The notes under the pieces are model-generated. The model searched no databases. It was not told the DNA's origin and saw only the letters and a list, made by a program, of their open reading frames with translations. Below are positions 40,409-54,800 of a DNA stretch of 64,000 nucleotides, one piece after another (position 1 is the stretch's first letter; every line of letters starts with the position of its first letter). The position numbers and the translations under genes are program-made. Origin of the DNA: Caprimulgus europaeus. Taxonomy: Eukaryota > Chordata > Aves > Caprimulgiformes > Caprimulgidae. Location: NCBI GenBank assembly GCA_907165065.1, contig OU015524.1, positions 29,760,795-29,824,794 of the forward strand, written 5' to 3'.

Positions 40409-40514
40409 TCCCGCAGCTTTATGGTAGAGACCATGCTCGGTCTATTCTAAATACTTTAAGGAGCCTTTAAACATTTACTAGAGCAAGTTAATGCTCAGTA
40501 ATTAGCACTCAGCT

Positions 40515-40549
40515 GAAAAAAAACAAAACAAAACCCAACCAACCAAAAT
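40515..40549. repeat. A/C-rich low-complexity tract
   Basis: AAAAAAAACAAAACAAAACCC followed by CAACCAACCAAAA: only A and C on the plus strand. Same class as the longer tract at 24238-24375. Confidence 0.85.
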
Positions 40550-42735
40550 CTCATCTTAAAAAAAAAACTCAGCTTAAATAAGCATTATATATTTGGTATG
40601 AAAAGATAATCTGAAGACCTGTTCAAAACATTCAGATTTCCAATCTTTTAATTTTTACAATAAAAAAGCCTTTCTTGTAAAAGGTAAAAAAAAATATCTA
40701 AGAATATTTACAATATTTAAATTCAAAGCTATTACATACCTACAAAAATGCATAACTGTAAAGATCACACGTAACAAACGAGTTACCATCAGTTGCTTAA
40801 CTATATTACAATGTCATGCACCTGCACATAATGGCACTTTTTACAAAACTTACAAGGTTCTTGCATAGTAAATTTCACTGAAAACCTTTTCAAAACTATA
40901 TGCAAAAGTCTAATGTATGTATAACAAAAAAGCTGTATCAGGCTAGAGGCTTCCAGGGTTAAAGATGGATGCAGCTTCCTGACATTTTCACGAACCTTAA
41001 CAACCTTGCAGACTATTTTATTACATTGAAGTCATTTCCCCACAATCAAAAGCAACACTGGATTAATAACCTACAGAGAGAGAAAAAGCAACTTTATCCA
41101 ACTTTACATAACTTACTGTTCCTGCAATCAACAGAGCCCTGATTTGCAATGTGGAGCCTTTAAAACAACATTTAAGGAAACGATGCCAGTACAAAGAAGA
41201 GACCAGTGTTAATACTTGGAAGAAAATCGTGGTCACTCTAAAAGCAAAGGGTATGTCAATCTCAAAATGGGCCAGATTTTCATATTTTGTCATAAACTTA
41301 GGATCTGCCAAAATATAACACTGTTCCTAATAAAAATTTTGTAATTGTAGTTAAGTCCTCTAGCCCAACTTTTTACATATTAATTGATAAACATATTCTT
41401 CATAAGCTTCTGGAAATAAAAGCTAGAGATTCCAACAAAGGGCAGAAGTACAGAAGGGTCAAAGAATTACTCAGTGTTACTTAGTAAAATAATTGAATTA
41501 CTCAGGACAGAAAAATAAAACTAAATAAAATATGACAAACATGACAAAATATTTACTAGAAAAGAATATTCAGAAGTTCAGTTGGAATGCTACAAGCTTT
41601 AATTACATTGATAGATGTAGTGATTAAAAACAAACTGAGGAGGGGCAGGGAAGACTTAAGTACAGGCTCAAAAGAAGACACTGCTGTTTCATTAAGGAGA
41701 AATCCATGGGCCTTACTGAAAATACAGAAGTCACAGCTAGCTACAGAAGAGCCTAAAACCAAAAATGGTTGAGAGCTATGGAAGTACTAAAGCAATAGGA
41801 TGTCAGTGTCTGTTCTTATACATCTCCCTACATAACCTTTTCTGGTGACTAATGAAAACCACCTAGGGAAGGTCAAAGAAGCTCTTCATATGGAACAGCA
41901 ATAATCCCTTTATTTGCATTTTACTTGTGTCTCTGTCTTTCCTCTCCTGTCAAGCAGGACACTGTCCATGGCAAAAGCAACTCTGACAGTCCCCCCAGCT
42001 CCTCATCATTACCAGCAGCAAGCTGCACGTTTCCTGCCATCATGGGCAGAGTTACCTGCTGTTCCCAGGGTTTCACGTTTGCCTACATGGACACTGCAGT
42101 CCTTATACACTATAGACAGCACGGTTCCTTTTGCTGGGGAGGAGATGAACACAGCCAACTGGAGACTGCAGTTCAGCACAGGCTGAGTGAGATGCTGTGA
42201 TTTATTCAGCCACAAGCGCTTTGCCACAGGAACACCAGAATACCAGACCTGACAGACCTTGGCTCTGACACAGCTAAGCCATCACCTTTTTTTTTCTTAT
42301 AAGGAACATATGTCACGCAAGTGCAAGATAAAAAGGTTCTAGCATATATACTCAATAATGTATTCAAAGAATAAAAAGCTCAAAAAGATTTTTAAAAGCC
42401 TGTGCATTCTGACATGAGATTAAATTCAAAATCTTGTCTTCTCTTCACCTCACATGAGCTAGTGGTATGGCAAAGGAAGATGTTAGGATCATGACAAAAG
42501 ATTATACTAAAAAGTTATCATTATTCAACAGAATTAAGCCAAAAACCCTACAATTCATCTGTGTTTTTAAATAATCTAAATATTTAGCTTAAATTTTAAC
42601 AATATATAGAACTCAGGAGCTCCAGTATTAAATGTACCTTTCAATGACAAAATATAATGTTAGATAGAACAGGAATTTTCATTGAATTTCCATTAAATTT
42701 CCACTGCTTCATTTAAAACTTTCAGTCACTACATA

Positions 42736-42758
42736 CCACATAAGTTTTGCTTATGTGG
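42736..42758. repeat. Short perfect hairpin, 9-bp arms
   Basis: CCACATAAG (42736-42744) and CTTATGTGG (42750-42758) are exact inverted repeats around the loop TTTTG. No context points to a function. Confidence 0.85.
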
Positions 42759-45700
42759 AAGTCCACCTTTCAAAGGTAGTTGCATTAGACAAAAAGTGTT
42801 ATAGTCGTCTCTTGCAAAAATACTTCAGGAAAGCTCAGTGACTCACAGTGGAGCCAATCAATTAGATGGTGGGAGAGAGGGAAACAAGTTTTAAAGAACA
42901 TTTCCTGCTAAGAAGCTCCAGAGGACACAAGAAGTTAAGCCCACAAAGTGTCTTCAGACAGCACATCAAGTGATAAGCAGTGATACAGACCCTGCATCGT
43001 TGCTCAGACACATTCTGTAAGTTCCCATAGAAAATATTAGGTGAAATTCTGTTTACAACTGAAGTTTTGAATTCACAACAAAAAAAGTCTGTAAATTTTT
43101 CTACCCAGGTATGAATGAGTTGGCTCAGTTTTTCACAGTTTACCAGAAATTACACCATACAAAGAAGAAATCAATCTTGTGCTGAACAACTCTATCTACT
43201 TTTTAAAGTAAAAAAATTATTAAACTGTTTCAAACCAGGAACTCTGTCATGCAGTAAATTACAGCACAGAACAACAGTATGCCTTTCAGTCACAAACCCT
43301 GCTTTTGAAACAGCTTGCTGACCCTACAGCACAGACAATAAATAAGCACCTTATAAAGCAGCTTCTGAAATGACAGAATTTCAAGGCAACCATCCTTGCA
43401 TTAAGGATTATTTCTTTCCTGTTCAGACACAAATGACATTTAGCACCAGTCAGGCTGACGGCTTTCCTAGTAGACAGTGCAGATCTTTAGAATGTACTGA
43501 GGAGAAAAGAATTAGGCCCGTTTCTATCAGTGTTTAGCAAGATAATCTAATCACAGTTTGTATCATCACTTCAAACCATTAATAGTGACTTATCTTAAAA
43601 TAACATTAAGTATAAGAACGATATTTGGTTTTCCATTTTTCCAGTATGCTTATACAAAACTAAACTTCACTACAGAATTGAAGTATGCACTTTCAGATGA
43701 AGAAAAATATGCAAAAGAAAAATTTAATGGTTTGAAATACCAAACTACAGTCTTTCAATATCAGATAAAATGCACAAATATCTCAGTGTCTGTTTTACAA
43801 GAAATCAAAGCCAGTTTAACTAAAAAGACCTGCATTCAAATCGCAGCAGAAATGTATGACAAAGACTGAAAAATTAGTAAGTATATTTTAAAAAGCAATT
43901 ATTTAAATAGTTGTCTTAAAGTATTACTCACTCCCCTGCAAGCTGGGAAATATTAAATCTAACAAAGCCCAACATTTTCAACTTTCACTGCTTTGGAGTA
44001 TAAGAGCGCTGTGTTTTGATTTTACATTCTAAGAGCATTTTGCGTGTAATCACATGTAATAAAAGTGTATTTCAAATATAAGGACAATTATGCACTGAGA
44101 CACGCAACCCAAATTTGTTATCATAAAACAGGTTTCAAGAATATGGGAGGAGCAATTGTGACATAGGATGTAAATAGAAAGCTTCTCCTTTAAAAAAGTT
44201 ATTAGTTTGGAAAATGCAGCCCAGTTTTACTAACTTCCACAATCAGATTGATACAGAAAACATACCACAAAATATTTCATCAATTACAGAATCAGAAGAG
44301 TTTAACATTTTCTGATTTCAATTCCTCAACTACCATCATTCCCCTCCCCAAAGGAAGTGGAATGAAATTTCCTGCCATTCAAACAGTAAGACAGTTGCTA
44401 CTTGCAGCAGAATGAAATAGGTTTGAGAATTATTGCAAGATACAACAACGAGTTACCATGCTTTGCTTTCTTCCATATTAGATCTAACTTTATGAACCCC
44501 TAAATAAAAAACTACTTACTGTACTACACTACTAAAACTAACTGTATAGCTATGGCCTGGAATCCTTTATTCATCTGTGTATGAACCATGCCCTCAGCAC
44601 ATCCCTGCAAAGGGAAAAATGATCAGATATCTGTCTTCATCTTGTCTGAAAACGATGACATTTTTCAGTAAGAAAAGGGTCCAAATGGCAGGTGTCAAAG
44701 AGCTTTAGCTTCACATGTGGTGCTAGGAGGCAGAAAAAACAACAGTAGCGTGTGGCCATGTCAGAGCTGCACAGAAGCTGCTGTACAAGTGCATATCTGA
44801 AAAGAGCAAACCTCATAGCCTGTTAAATCAATCTACTGCCAGATGCTGTTATCAGAACAAAACTGGTGCTGCAGATTCATCCCCAGAAGAAATACACGTC
44901 CTATGTCTGTAGTGAAAACTGAAAGACCTAGGGTGGCATGTCTCAAGACTGAAGGTGACAGTCACCTGTGACTGCCCCCACCGCCTTCATTGACAGTTTC
45001 AGAAAACAGGTCCTGTCATTGCTCATAAAGCAGCTGGAGTTGAAGCTCCTTTCTGCTCTTGCAGAGCTTTAAAATCTGAACTCCAGGACCAAAACCTACT
45101 TCCAAGTTAACTGCTTTTTAGTTGGATAGTAAAGTCATGTATTTTTACTTTAAAAACTGTAATACAGGAGGAACTTGAGAAAGAATTTAACTACTGCTCT
45201 TCTCCCTGTTGCGACAATGTCATTAACAGAAATCGTGGCACTATGGATAACACTATAGAACACATAATGATTTAACATAAGAGGACAAGTTTAAAAAAAC
45301 ACATTTTATGTGATTAGAAATATGATAGCACTATTATTTTAAGCAGAATTAATTAGAATTCAATATATTAAAATGTGTTTAAAAGTTACCTATCTATATC
45401 AAATTAATATCAGAAGCAAAGAGTAAATGGCTTCCGAACTGATATGAGAATGAAAGACCTAGAGACTATTCTTAAAAATAAAATAGGCATGAAAATGGGT
45501 ATGGTCAAGACAACTCCTACCAACACTCACGCAGTTTTACAGAACTAAATTATCCCAATGACCTCAGAAGAAAGAACCATATATACAACAGAGAAAAATA
45601 CAGCCAAACACTGACAAGATTTTACCTAACCTCTTTTTACCCACTGGAAGGGGGGAATAGGGAGACAAAGACAACTGATTTTGGCAGTCACACTTCAAAG

Positions 45701-48700
45701 AAGAGAAACACTAGGTGATGTTAGACACTCACATTTCTTATATTTATAGACACTCTTGAAATGTAATTGCCGAGATGCATAAATTAAAAATATGTGACAG
45801 TCCAAAAAGACAACGCTGCTGCTTCCCCAGAAGCCTACCAAAACTGTTCCACACTGAAGAACTCAATGAGCAGCCCTACTTAGCCTCTGCCCCTCCCAGT
45901 TCTCAAGAGCTTGTTGAAGCCAACAAGTTGCAAACAAATCCATGAAACACAGCAGACCAAAGGAAGCTGTAAGTCCCAGAGCAGATGGCCATCACCAACA
46001 CTGTCCTGCTAGCATCTCCTTCTCAGCTCAGCCAAGCAGAAACCCCTGCAGGGGTAACACATGGGGAAAGCTGGTGTTTCATCCAGCCCATCTCAAGCCA
46101 CACAGTATCTTGAAAGAGATAAGACCCATCTTGGCTGCTTTTTTAAACAGCAGAGGCAAAGGGTAAAACCCTGGAACTTGGCAGTTCATGTTCATGCACA
46201 GTTACTCGAGTTTGAGCATTATAAAGTACCAAGAACTAAAGTTTTGGGAACAAATAAGATTTTTATGTCTTTTTTTTAATTATTCCTGCCAATAAAGCAA
46301 TACCTAGACTCTGCTAGTACCACCTATATTTGTTATTATCACCAGCAGTCTGTATTTGGGTAAACTGATGTCTGCCTAAAGTCCGTCTAATTTTCAAACC
46401 AAAACAGTTCCCTGTTACCCACACCACCATTCTCCTGTGGGACACAGGATATTTAAGACACAGATGATCCATTAAGGGAGAGCCCATCAGGTTCTCCAGT
46501 GAATACAGACCTCTCAACTAGTTCATTTGTCAAACTTCATACAGCAATCAGATGTAGTCAAACAAAAATTGCATCAAGAAATGTCAAATACAGTCAGTTT
46601 GAAATTATCTAGAAAGGCTACAAGACCATGCTATTCAGTTGCTATAATTGCTCTCAGGAGTCCTTTTTAGCTGGTAAAAAGGGCAACACAGATGCAGTAA
46701 CTGTTGTGGCTAAAACACAGTTATGCCAGACCAAAGGCTGGGGCTTAGAGTCACATTAACTCTCATGGAGACTTTGTCCCCAGAGCGGAGCATAACTGGA
46801 CAAGACCACAACATATGGAGCAAAATGCCTCTTGGAGAACGGCACCTCCAGCAACTGTCATTTTCTTTAATGCTCACTCTGGGCAGTTGGGAGGCAGCCC
46901 GGGCAGTGCTTCTGTGCAGCCTCCACAGCCTGATTCATGCAAAATTCTGACCTGTAGCTTTGGCTGCTGCTTATTCTCCAGCTCAAGATACTTGAGACAA
47001 CTGTTACATAAAGTAAATGGTGCTTCATGAAGACCTGTTCAAAAGTATATGCTGCTATCTCTCCAAAATAATTTCTACAAACTTAATAATGACAGTGCTC
47101 TTAAAATTTGTAAAGTCTCCATTTGTTTTTTTGTTTTGTTTATTTTTTTAATACAGGAAAAAAATTTGTTTTGATATTTTCCTGTACTCTGGTTTCTGAC
47201 TATTCAAAGCTGACACTGATAAAAAAGTGTTCCATTCTGTCCATCAAGGAAATTGTTTTTCTTCTTTGGAAAAAAGGCTATTTTTCCAAATAGACCTACT
47301 ATTGTAGTGCTTCCATCAGAATCTATTAATCACCTATGAAGGAATTGTAGCATCACAGTATAAAAAGGATTACAGCAGCAGACAGGAAAAAAAAACAATA
47401 AAGTTAAGAAAAAGAGTAGGTCACACATTCTTCAGAAAAAGGTAACTTTTTCATGCAAAACAACAAAAAAATCAAATTAAGTTTGTTATACCTTAACAAG
47501 CATATTTTAATAGCTCAGTTCCTTTTGTCAGACACAGATTTAAAGGTAAGATGACATACACAACTGCCTGTAGAGCACCATAAATAGACTGAGTGCTTTG
47601 TTATTAAATTACACATTTTTCTCTTTTTAGGCCTCTAGAGTTCTTTCACATCTTCTCTGGTGTTTCGCATTGTCATAGTTTTAATAATTACTATTTTACT
47701 GAAATCATATGCAACTGCTGGGCATCTATAGTAAGAGATGATTAACTTAATCAAATATGTCTCCAAATGAAAGTGAGCTAAACATTAGGTATAAAATTAT
47801 TTATCGTTTAACCATTTAAAACAGTGGATACTGTCTCATTTCGTTTTACAGACAGAAGTATGTATTCAATCTCAGTGAAAAAAAACCAAACCAAAACAAA
47901 AATAACCACCAAATTCCCACAAACTTTAAACTATTTAATTACATGTTTTTACAAAAAAAAAATTCCTTTATTACGACTGTAACAAAAAGGGGGAAAAATG
48001 ACAAAAATAAATATCTGGAATTAGTGAAATAAAAGTTCAGGGAATAATTTGTTCCCTCAGGTTGTGACAGACCCAGACTGGGGACTTTCCATAAGTAATA
48101 TTACTAGAACTGCCATAAACACATGCTGAAAGACCACTTCATTTAAAACATGGTTTTCTTTCTCTTAAAAACACTTAAAAATTATTCTTCTGGACTGAAA
48201 TTTCTTGTGCTTCATTTCTAACCAATTACTTTAGACAAAAAAAGCCTCAACTACAAAATAGTTCTTTTTTCAGTTATTCAGATATGAAAGTGTAGGATAA
48301 TATGGCTTTCTAGTTTTTGAAGAGATATCCTTACTTCTAAATCATAAAAATGCAGCTAAACTATTTTATGTCCTACCTTTTACACCACAATTTTGAAAGC
48401 AATTCTCCAGTCACAGGTATGTTACACGGTACTTAAATACTAAACTACCTGCAATTCTAGAAATAAAATATCTTAAAATAGTGTAAAGGTTCATTAACAC
48501 ATTTATACGTCTAATTACTTGTGAGTCCAGTGACTAATATTTTGCAGGGAAAAAACCCCCAATCTTGGAACATGCATCTTTTTAATCAAGTTAGCCCTCT
48601 TTTTTGCCCCCTCCCCGCCATTTTGCAATGAGAAAGTATCTTAGAAACATTTGAGGAGTTCGGGGTCACAGTTACATAGTTTTTTAAAAAGGCACTAACA

Positions 48701-49229
48701 GAAGTAAACCAGTTGACTCATCCTTTTCAAAGACAACTGTGTTGTTTTCTCCAACAGATGACAAAGTTTGCACCGGGAAGTTCATATTGAGGTTTTGAAA
48801 GGTTAAAAAAAAAAAAAAAATCCATCCACAGCCCATTTTACAAAACCAAAGCCCTAAAATGAACTACTGATGTCCTCCTTCCCCCACTCAAAGCTCTGTT
48901 CTCTCTCTCTCCCCACCTCACATGTTACTTCAAAATAAGGGCAAGTTACTTCAAAGCTTTCCTGTCAATTCTTATCTGGGCAGCAGGAAAGGAAGGTATG
49001 CTCAACTCAACTGAAGAGTTGTGGAACATTACACAAAGTGCAGATGATTAGAACCTAGACCTGAGAATACTGGCACCCAAATTGTATGGGAAATGGGCAT
49101 TGACTACAAATGAACTTCTCTGGATTGGTCATTAGATTCTTACGTCTGGATCTTGCAAGACAAGCCAGTAATGAAGAGTGAGGGTCTTGGAATGACTCTT
49201 TCAAGTTTTGAAAACTGCTGCATGTCAGG

Positions 49230-49364
49230 GAATCACAGCAGCTGAAAGGCACCTCTGGAGGTCAGCCAGTCTAACACACTTGCTCAAAGGAAGGTCAACC
49301 AAAGCACAATGCTCAGGGCTGTGTCCAGTCAGGTTTCAAATATTTCCATCAGTGGATACTCAAA
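49230..49364 (-). mobile_element. CR1 LINE 3'-end fragment, degenerate
   Basis: A scrap of about 135 bp from the 3' region of a CR1 element, antisense to the plus strand. On the plus strand it starts with AATCACAGCAGCTGAAAGG, then ACCTCTGGAGGTCAGCCAGT, then TTGCTCAAAGGAAGGTCAAC, and ends near GTCCAGTCAGGTTTCAAATA. This order matches the generic avian CR1 3' end (AATCACAGAAT, ACCTCTGGAGATCA, CTGCTCAAAGCAGGGTCAAC, GTCCAGT-GGGTTTTGAATA). It is clearly diverged, shorter than the other two copies and has no usable reading frame. The boundaries are approximate. Confidence 0.85.
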
Positions 49365-49859
49365 AACCAACTACATATTAACAGGAACACTTGGATCCTC
49401 TGTAGCCAAGAACTGAGGTTTTGCTAATATTAAACTGAGGTTCATAATTTTTTAAGTAGCGGTTCAAAAATTTAGCACATTTCAGAAAAGTAGACAGCCA
49501 CCCTGGAACAGTGTCTGAGAAACAAATGGAGATGTTAAAAGTCAACACTGTTTTCCAACAATGCTGCACTGAAAAATCATTAAACAATCTTAACTTCCTC
49601 AAAGGCTATAAGCAAAAAGAAAACATGAAATTATTCAGAAATGAAATGAACGGAAACGTGTGCCCTGCAGACTCCTGCAGTAACAGAGTAGGCCCACTTA
49701 ATTTCAAGTGTCTGATGTTAAATTGTTCAGACTATTCTTGCAGTTAATCACTAACAGCTGTTACTTAAAAACAAGCAATTTGGAGATCAGGGCTATAGAA
49801 GAAGAGACAACACAATATTAAAGCAATAATTGTCCAGATGAGAACAAGTTTATCTGATA

Positions 49860-50330
49860 GACTGCATGGCAGCGCAGCGGTGAAAAGCCTGAGGAGCTTT
49901 GGCTGATGCAGACAACTCCCGCAGGGGGTTATGGAGAACATATGCCAGGGTGGGATATGCAGCACCCTTTAATATGGCAGAGCATCTTCTGCCCTCGGGT
50001 GCCTGCTCAGCTCTGCTGGCTAGTGCGGAAGGCGGCGGAGCCAAGCCTCATCCACAGCCTGCCCCTGCCAGACAGGCCAGCACTATCGCTGCCGTCAGCA
50101 TCTCTGCGGCCCTGAGCCAGAGCCGCGTGAAAATCATATTTGCACACCAACGTTGTGACATGCAACAACACAACCAAGATTGGCATGGGACCAGTCCGGG
50201 GCTTTTACTGGGCAGGTTGTTTTGAGGCTGAAAGCATTTCTTACATCCACTGCAGAGATGGGGTAACAAGCTCCTCCTCCACCATGAGTGCCAGATGGAA
50301 AAGAACAAGGCATAAACGTTAAACAGTTCT
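49860..50330. other. CpG- and GC-rich intronic patch, unassigned
   Basis: From about 49860 to 50200 the sequence switches to roughly balanced-to-high GC with around fifteen CpGs (for example GTGCGGAAGGCGGCGGAGCC), against very few in the flanks. Open frames of about 65-108 codons exist on both strands, but none encodes a domain I recognise. It could be an alternative promoter, a non-coding RNA start, an unrecognised mobile-element fragment or a retrocopy piece. It lies just beyond the CR1 fragment that ends near 49364. Confidence 0.5.
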
Positions 50331-53300
50331 ACTCCCAAGAGAAAGGATAGGCTTCCACATTTAAGCATAAATAGAAGTTCAACTAATTAATATCCAAATT
50401 CTATTAAGGAAGTATAGATGCAGATTTCAATATTAAGGGTCTCGTTGCCACTTTCCTGCACTGCTGTGGTATTGTTTTGGGTTTTTTTGCTACTAATTTA
50501 TGCAATTGTAGAAAGGAGAATCTAATCCTAAAAAGCCATGTAAATATTTCTGAAATACTAGTTCAAGAATTATTTTCTACAGTTAGCCAAAGACATGTAT
50601 GTTCAGAATTCTGTTCAAGAAGTTGAAACATTTTCTTAGATGATATAAATAAAACCTTAAAATTACTAATACCACAAACTGGCATGTCCTGGATTTGGGT
50701 TTAATCAAACCCTGAGAAGCAGAACAAACGTATTTCACAAGCTCCAAGTCTTAACTTCCTCTGAAGTTCATAAAGACTCACAACATCACCATCATAACAA
50801 GCACTATGTGATTTATGTAATTTAATTATATCAACTGTGGCACAGTAAAGAAGAAAGCCAAATATTTTATTTTGTCATTAAAGCCAATGAAATGTTTTAT
50901 AGATAAAGAGTAGACATGAACTGAAACCATACTCACATATTCCATTAAAATTATTAAGTAAAACCTGTTTTAATCATTAAAAGCTTCAACTTGTACTGAG
51001 TGCAAAAACTGGTATTTCAGATGACCCAACGCCAATGGGTATAAAGCATCTCCCCACAAAGCTCACTGTAATAATTTTAAGTTTATCGCAATGTACTATT
51101 AACCACAAATTAGTTTGGCTTCATAATGCTGGTATTTAAGGTTGACCAAAACGTAATCAACTTTGCACTTTCTGCATTGCATATTAAATAAAATATATTC
51201 ACACAAACCATTCTAGTAAGTGTTCAATCTGTATCTTTACTCTACAAAAAGCTGGAAGAAATTCTCTACAGACCATAAAACTGAAAAGAATCTGCTCTGA
51301 ATTAGATGCCACCAGTTTTTTCTTCTCGCTTAGCACCAGAACACCACCTTTATTCAAAATCCTGTCTCAATCAGAAAACATTACTCCTGCCAATGTCAAA
51401 AGTCCAGTAACCTACAATCTACTGTAACTGCTTTATTAAAAAGAAGCCAGCAAAAGGAAAATAGTTTTCCCTAACTTGCTGTGCTAATAATGATCAGCAG
51501 CATGGCCTTTCCATTGAGTGGTCTTTTCCAGGAACCAGAAGTCATTAGGCAGTCTCCCCAAGGAGAAAGCTGTGGCCAAGAAGGCACCAAGTGGCTGTGG
51601 ACTGGCATAGCCACCTTGGGCCCACTTGAGTAGGGGAAAACAAGAGGCATAGAGAAGAGGACAGCTTTAAGCATTCCTTTAAAAGACTTTTTGTTATTGT
51701 TGTTAGCTAAAGAAATAGGATATATTAAAAAGTATACTATATCATGATTTCAAAATTATTTCATTTTAAAACATTCAAATTGACAATGTCTCTTTCTATT
51801 TACTCTTATAACCAGAGACTAGAGTTAACGTTTCCTTCAGCAGAGAGATAATCACTGAGAAGTAACACAGGAATATCCAGTTTGATTTACTTAAAAATGA
51901 CAAACTAACTTCTAGAAAATAACTGCAATAAAAAAAATGACAAAGTAACTTTGAGCTGCAGTTTTACACTATGAGGAAAAATAGACGAGGAAAAATATAG
52001 TAAATGCATCACTGATTTTATTGAAAGTCCACTTCCAAAGTATATTTACAGTACAACATCATAACACTGACAAGAGAATAAGCCATGGAAGATGCATGTC
52101 TAAACTGTTTCCCTGAAATATTTATGTCAAATTCAAATGTCAAAATGTCATTATATCCAAATGTTAATTCTAGTTCAACCCAATAAGAGAACTGAACAGG
52201 CAGTAGGCATGTTGCCTTAGCTGCCAAAGATGTTTAACAAAATATAAAAATTAATTAGGTTTGAGAAAGAAGTTTTATATGAAAAGTCAATTTAATGTTA
52301 TCAATAACTATAACTGCATATAGCTATCTTCTCCTCTACCTCCAGGGTTTTTTTTTTTTTAGAAAGCTCCAGAGACAACTGAGCTTTTGAATAGTATTTG
52401 CTCATACATAAAATAATCTAATACAATTAGAAACTGTGATATTACTTGCAGTTGCAAACAGGATTAAAGTGAAAACGTTATTTCTATGTGAGCAACAAAT
52501 ATCCTCTCAGGAGCGTTGGCTGTTTGAAGGGAAGGAAAATAACTAATGTACAGAACTGCTAGACAAACATGATTACATTTACAACTGTATGTTGTAAGCC
52601 ACCAAAGCAACACAGACTTCCCAAAACTGAAAAGTAACAGGAAAACCAACACCACACCCTCCTCTCTGTCCTTTCCCCTCCAGTTGCCCATCATTCCTAG
52701 CCATTGCTGCAAGGAGGGCCTGGTACTGAAGAAGTTGCTTCATGTAGCTTGTGCTTTTTGCTGTCTCCTTTCAGACGTATTCTTTCTTGCCTCCATATCA
52801 CCCACCACAACAAATTGATCATTTCTCCTTCCCTCCACTTACTCATCATTGACAAAACTGCTGGGATCCAGTTATAGAAAGGAATTATCCTCAATAGGCA
52901 CCTTCAGTTACAACCGTCTGACACTGCAGTCATCTAAATCTAATCCCTTTTCAAGCTGAAATAACCTACTCAAAGGCCCTTTGAGACACACAGCACGTCT
53001 ATATTCTCTGCCTCTCACGCCTTGAAAACATCAGAAGTGTGCTGAAGCATCTCCTCTTGCTGTGGTTTCTTTCAATGTCATTCACAAAGCTTTTAAAGAC
53101 TGCCATACACTTTCTTGATCAGAAAAGTTCAATGAGTCCAGGTCAGCACAGCCCCTAGTTTCAGTATCACATAAAATTACTCCAAGTGAAGATGCAACAC
53201 AGGCATTGCTCACTCCTGCACTGCCAACAGCCTCTAAGAGTCAATAGTCTGAAATCAGGAATAGAAATGACAATTTTATGTAACTGCAGAAGGAAAGAAT

Positions 53301-53393
53301 GGTATTTGTTTTCCAGTTCTGGAAGATTCTCTAGGCTATCAGTCACCTAGAAGTCATTAACATAATTTTCAAATCTCCCTAAAATGCAAGCCA

Positions 53394-53424
53394 TTTTCTT
53401 TTCTTTTTTTCTTTTTTTTTTTTT
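53394..53424. repeat. Homopyrimidine tract (T-rich)
   Basis: Thirty-one consecutive pyrimidines, mostly T with three interspersed C. Simple sequence; in the SRBD1 sense strand it is an A/G-rich run. Confidence 0.9.
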
Positions 53425-54744
53425 AATCAAGTTTTGTAATAGTTGTTTTCCTGGTACTGAGGGAATTTGTTAGCAGCTATACAAGAGGCAATTTCCTGAG
53501 GTTTACTAGTCAAAACAAAGCTGAACATATTTTCAGAGGAGACTTCTGTCCAAACTTTAGATCTGCCCACAAACTTTCATTTTTACCAGATCTCAATAGT
53601 ATTGATACTTTTCACCACTAATGACAGCATTTGTGCATATGCTCACTCCTTCATTTTCTTAAACATTTCTAATTATTATTTAGACATATACACTCTCTAA
53701 CAGAGATCTAGGATGAAGAATTTAATCCCAAAGGTAACTCTGACAGTTAAAAACCACTGAAATTAAAGTTACTAATGTAGACTGTTAGATAGCCTAATGT
53801 AAACTAACCACCTAAGCTTCTGCTATCAGCATCAATGATAACAGCACAATTTAAGTTCAAATGAATAAATAAAACTCTATATCACATCTCACAACAATAA
53901 AGGAAGAACTGAAATGCAAAACAGCAAATGTTGTTTCACAAATGAATAGGTATGAAGTTTGGCAATCTCAACTTCAGTAAAAACGTATTACTGGCAACCT
54001 CTCACAAATGGAAAAATGCTTACTTCTCCATTAGGTTCCTACAGAATGTCTACTTGAAGACAAAATACTATCAAAATATACAACCAGGTCAGACTGTGCA
54101 ATAACATCCAGTCTTAGTACCTCACAAATCAGAGGATACATCTTGTATTTATATCATTTAATGTGGATGCTCTCAGTATTAATCACACCCTATGTTTGGA
54201 TGCTTCCTCTTAAATTAACTCCACAAGTAACTCCCGCTAAAGCTTTTTCACATAGTGAGAAGCCAAAACAAATTTTCCCAATCTTTACTAGTGAAAATTA
54301 AGCAATTGCCAGTTATTTCATGACATCACTTAAACCACACAAACACATGTTTCCGACGTCTCTTAAGTATGAACAGGATAATAGAGTAATACCCTAAATA
54401 CCACAAGCATCACTTAATTTAGAAAGGCAATATGGACACAAATCATAAGTCCACATTTTAATGGTTTGCATTTACATTCACTTCTCTGTATCAAAGATTT
54501 TGTTAGTATGGCAATACCCTACTAGTGTGGATCCATGCTATTTCATCTCAGGCAATGGGTAAGGGCTAGCAGCGTAAAATGCAGACATGCTGTGCACTGC
54601 ATGCACAAACACGCACAATCACACTGCAAGTTTCTGTAATCAAAGTTCTGCAAATACAAATGAGATTTCCTATAGGCAATTTCACCTATTTTAAATATTA
54701 AGTTTCTGAGTCTTTCTACTTTTTGTTATTTTCAGGTCCAAAAC

Positions 54745-54800
54745 CAGTGGTTTTCAACCTGTGGTTCACAGGCTTCTTTCAGGGGGGTTCACAAAGAACA
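54745..54800 (+). mobile_element. hAT (Charlie-like) transposon terminus, truncated
   Basis: The segment reads CAGTGGTTTTCAACCTGTGG followed by TTCACAGGC and a GGGGGGTTCACAAAG stretch. CAGTGGTT(C/T)TCAACCTG is a typical terminal inverted repeat of hAT/Charlie-type non-autonomous DNA transposons in amniotes, and the doubled 'GGTTCACAGG / GGGGTTCACAAAG' arrangement fits their subterminal sequence. No opposite end (ending in CCACTG) was found downstream, so this would be a truncated relic. The inner boundary is arbitrary. Confidence 0.4.

Noticed and set aside
41914-42200. Two overlapping 90-codon frames in a more GC-balanced stretch
   Set aside because: Both frames are open at once, neither resembles a known protein, and there is no splice-site pair to make an exon.
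43558-43869. 103-codon open frame on the plus strand with a lysine-rich product
   Set aside because: No recognised family, AT-rich composition equal to the surrounding intron and no supporting signals.
49899-50225. 108-codon open frame in the CpG-rich patch
   Set aside because: Both strands are open here because of GC-rich composition; the product is alanine/serine-rich without any known motif. The patch is reported as a composition anomaly, not a gene.
52680-53110. Less AT-rich stretch considered as a processed pseudogene
   Set aside because: All frames contain several stops and none resembles a protein I know.
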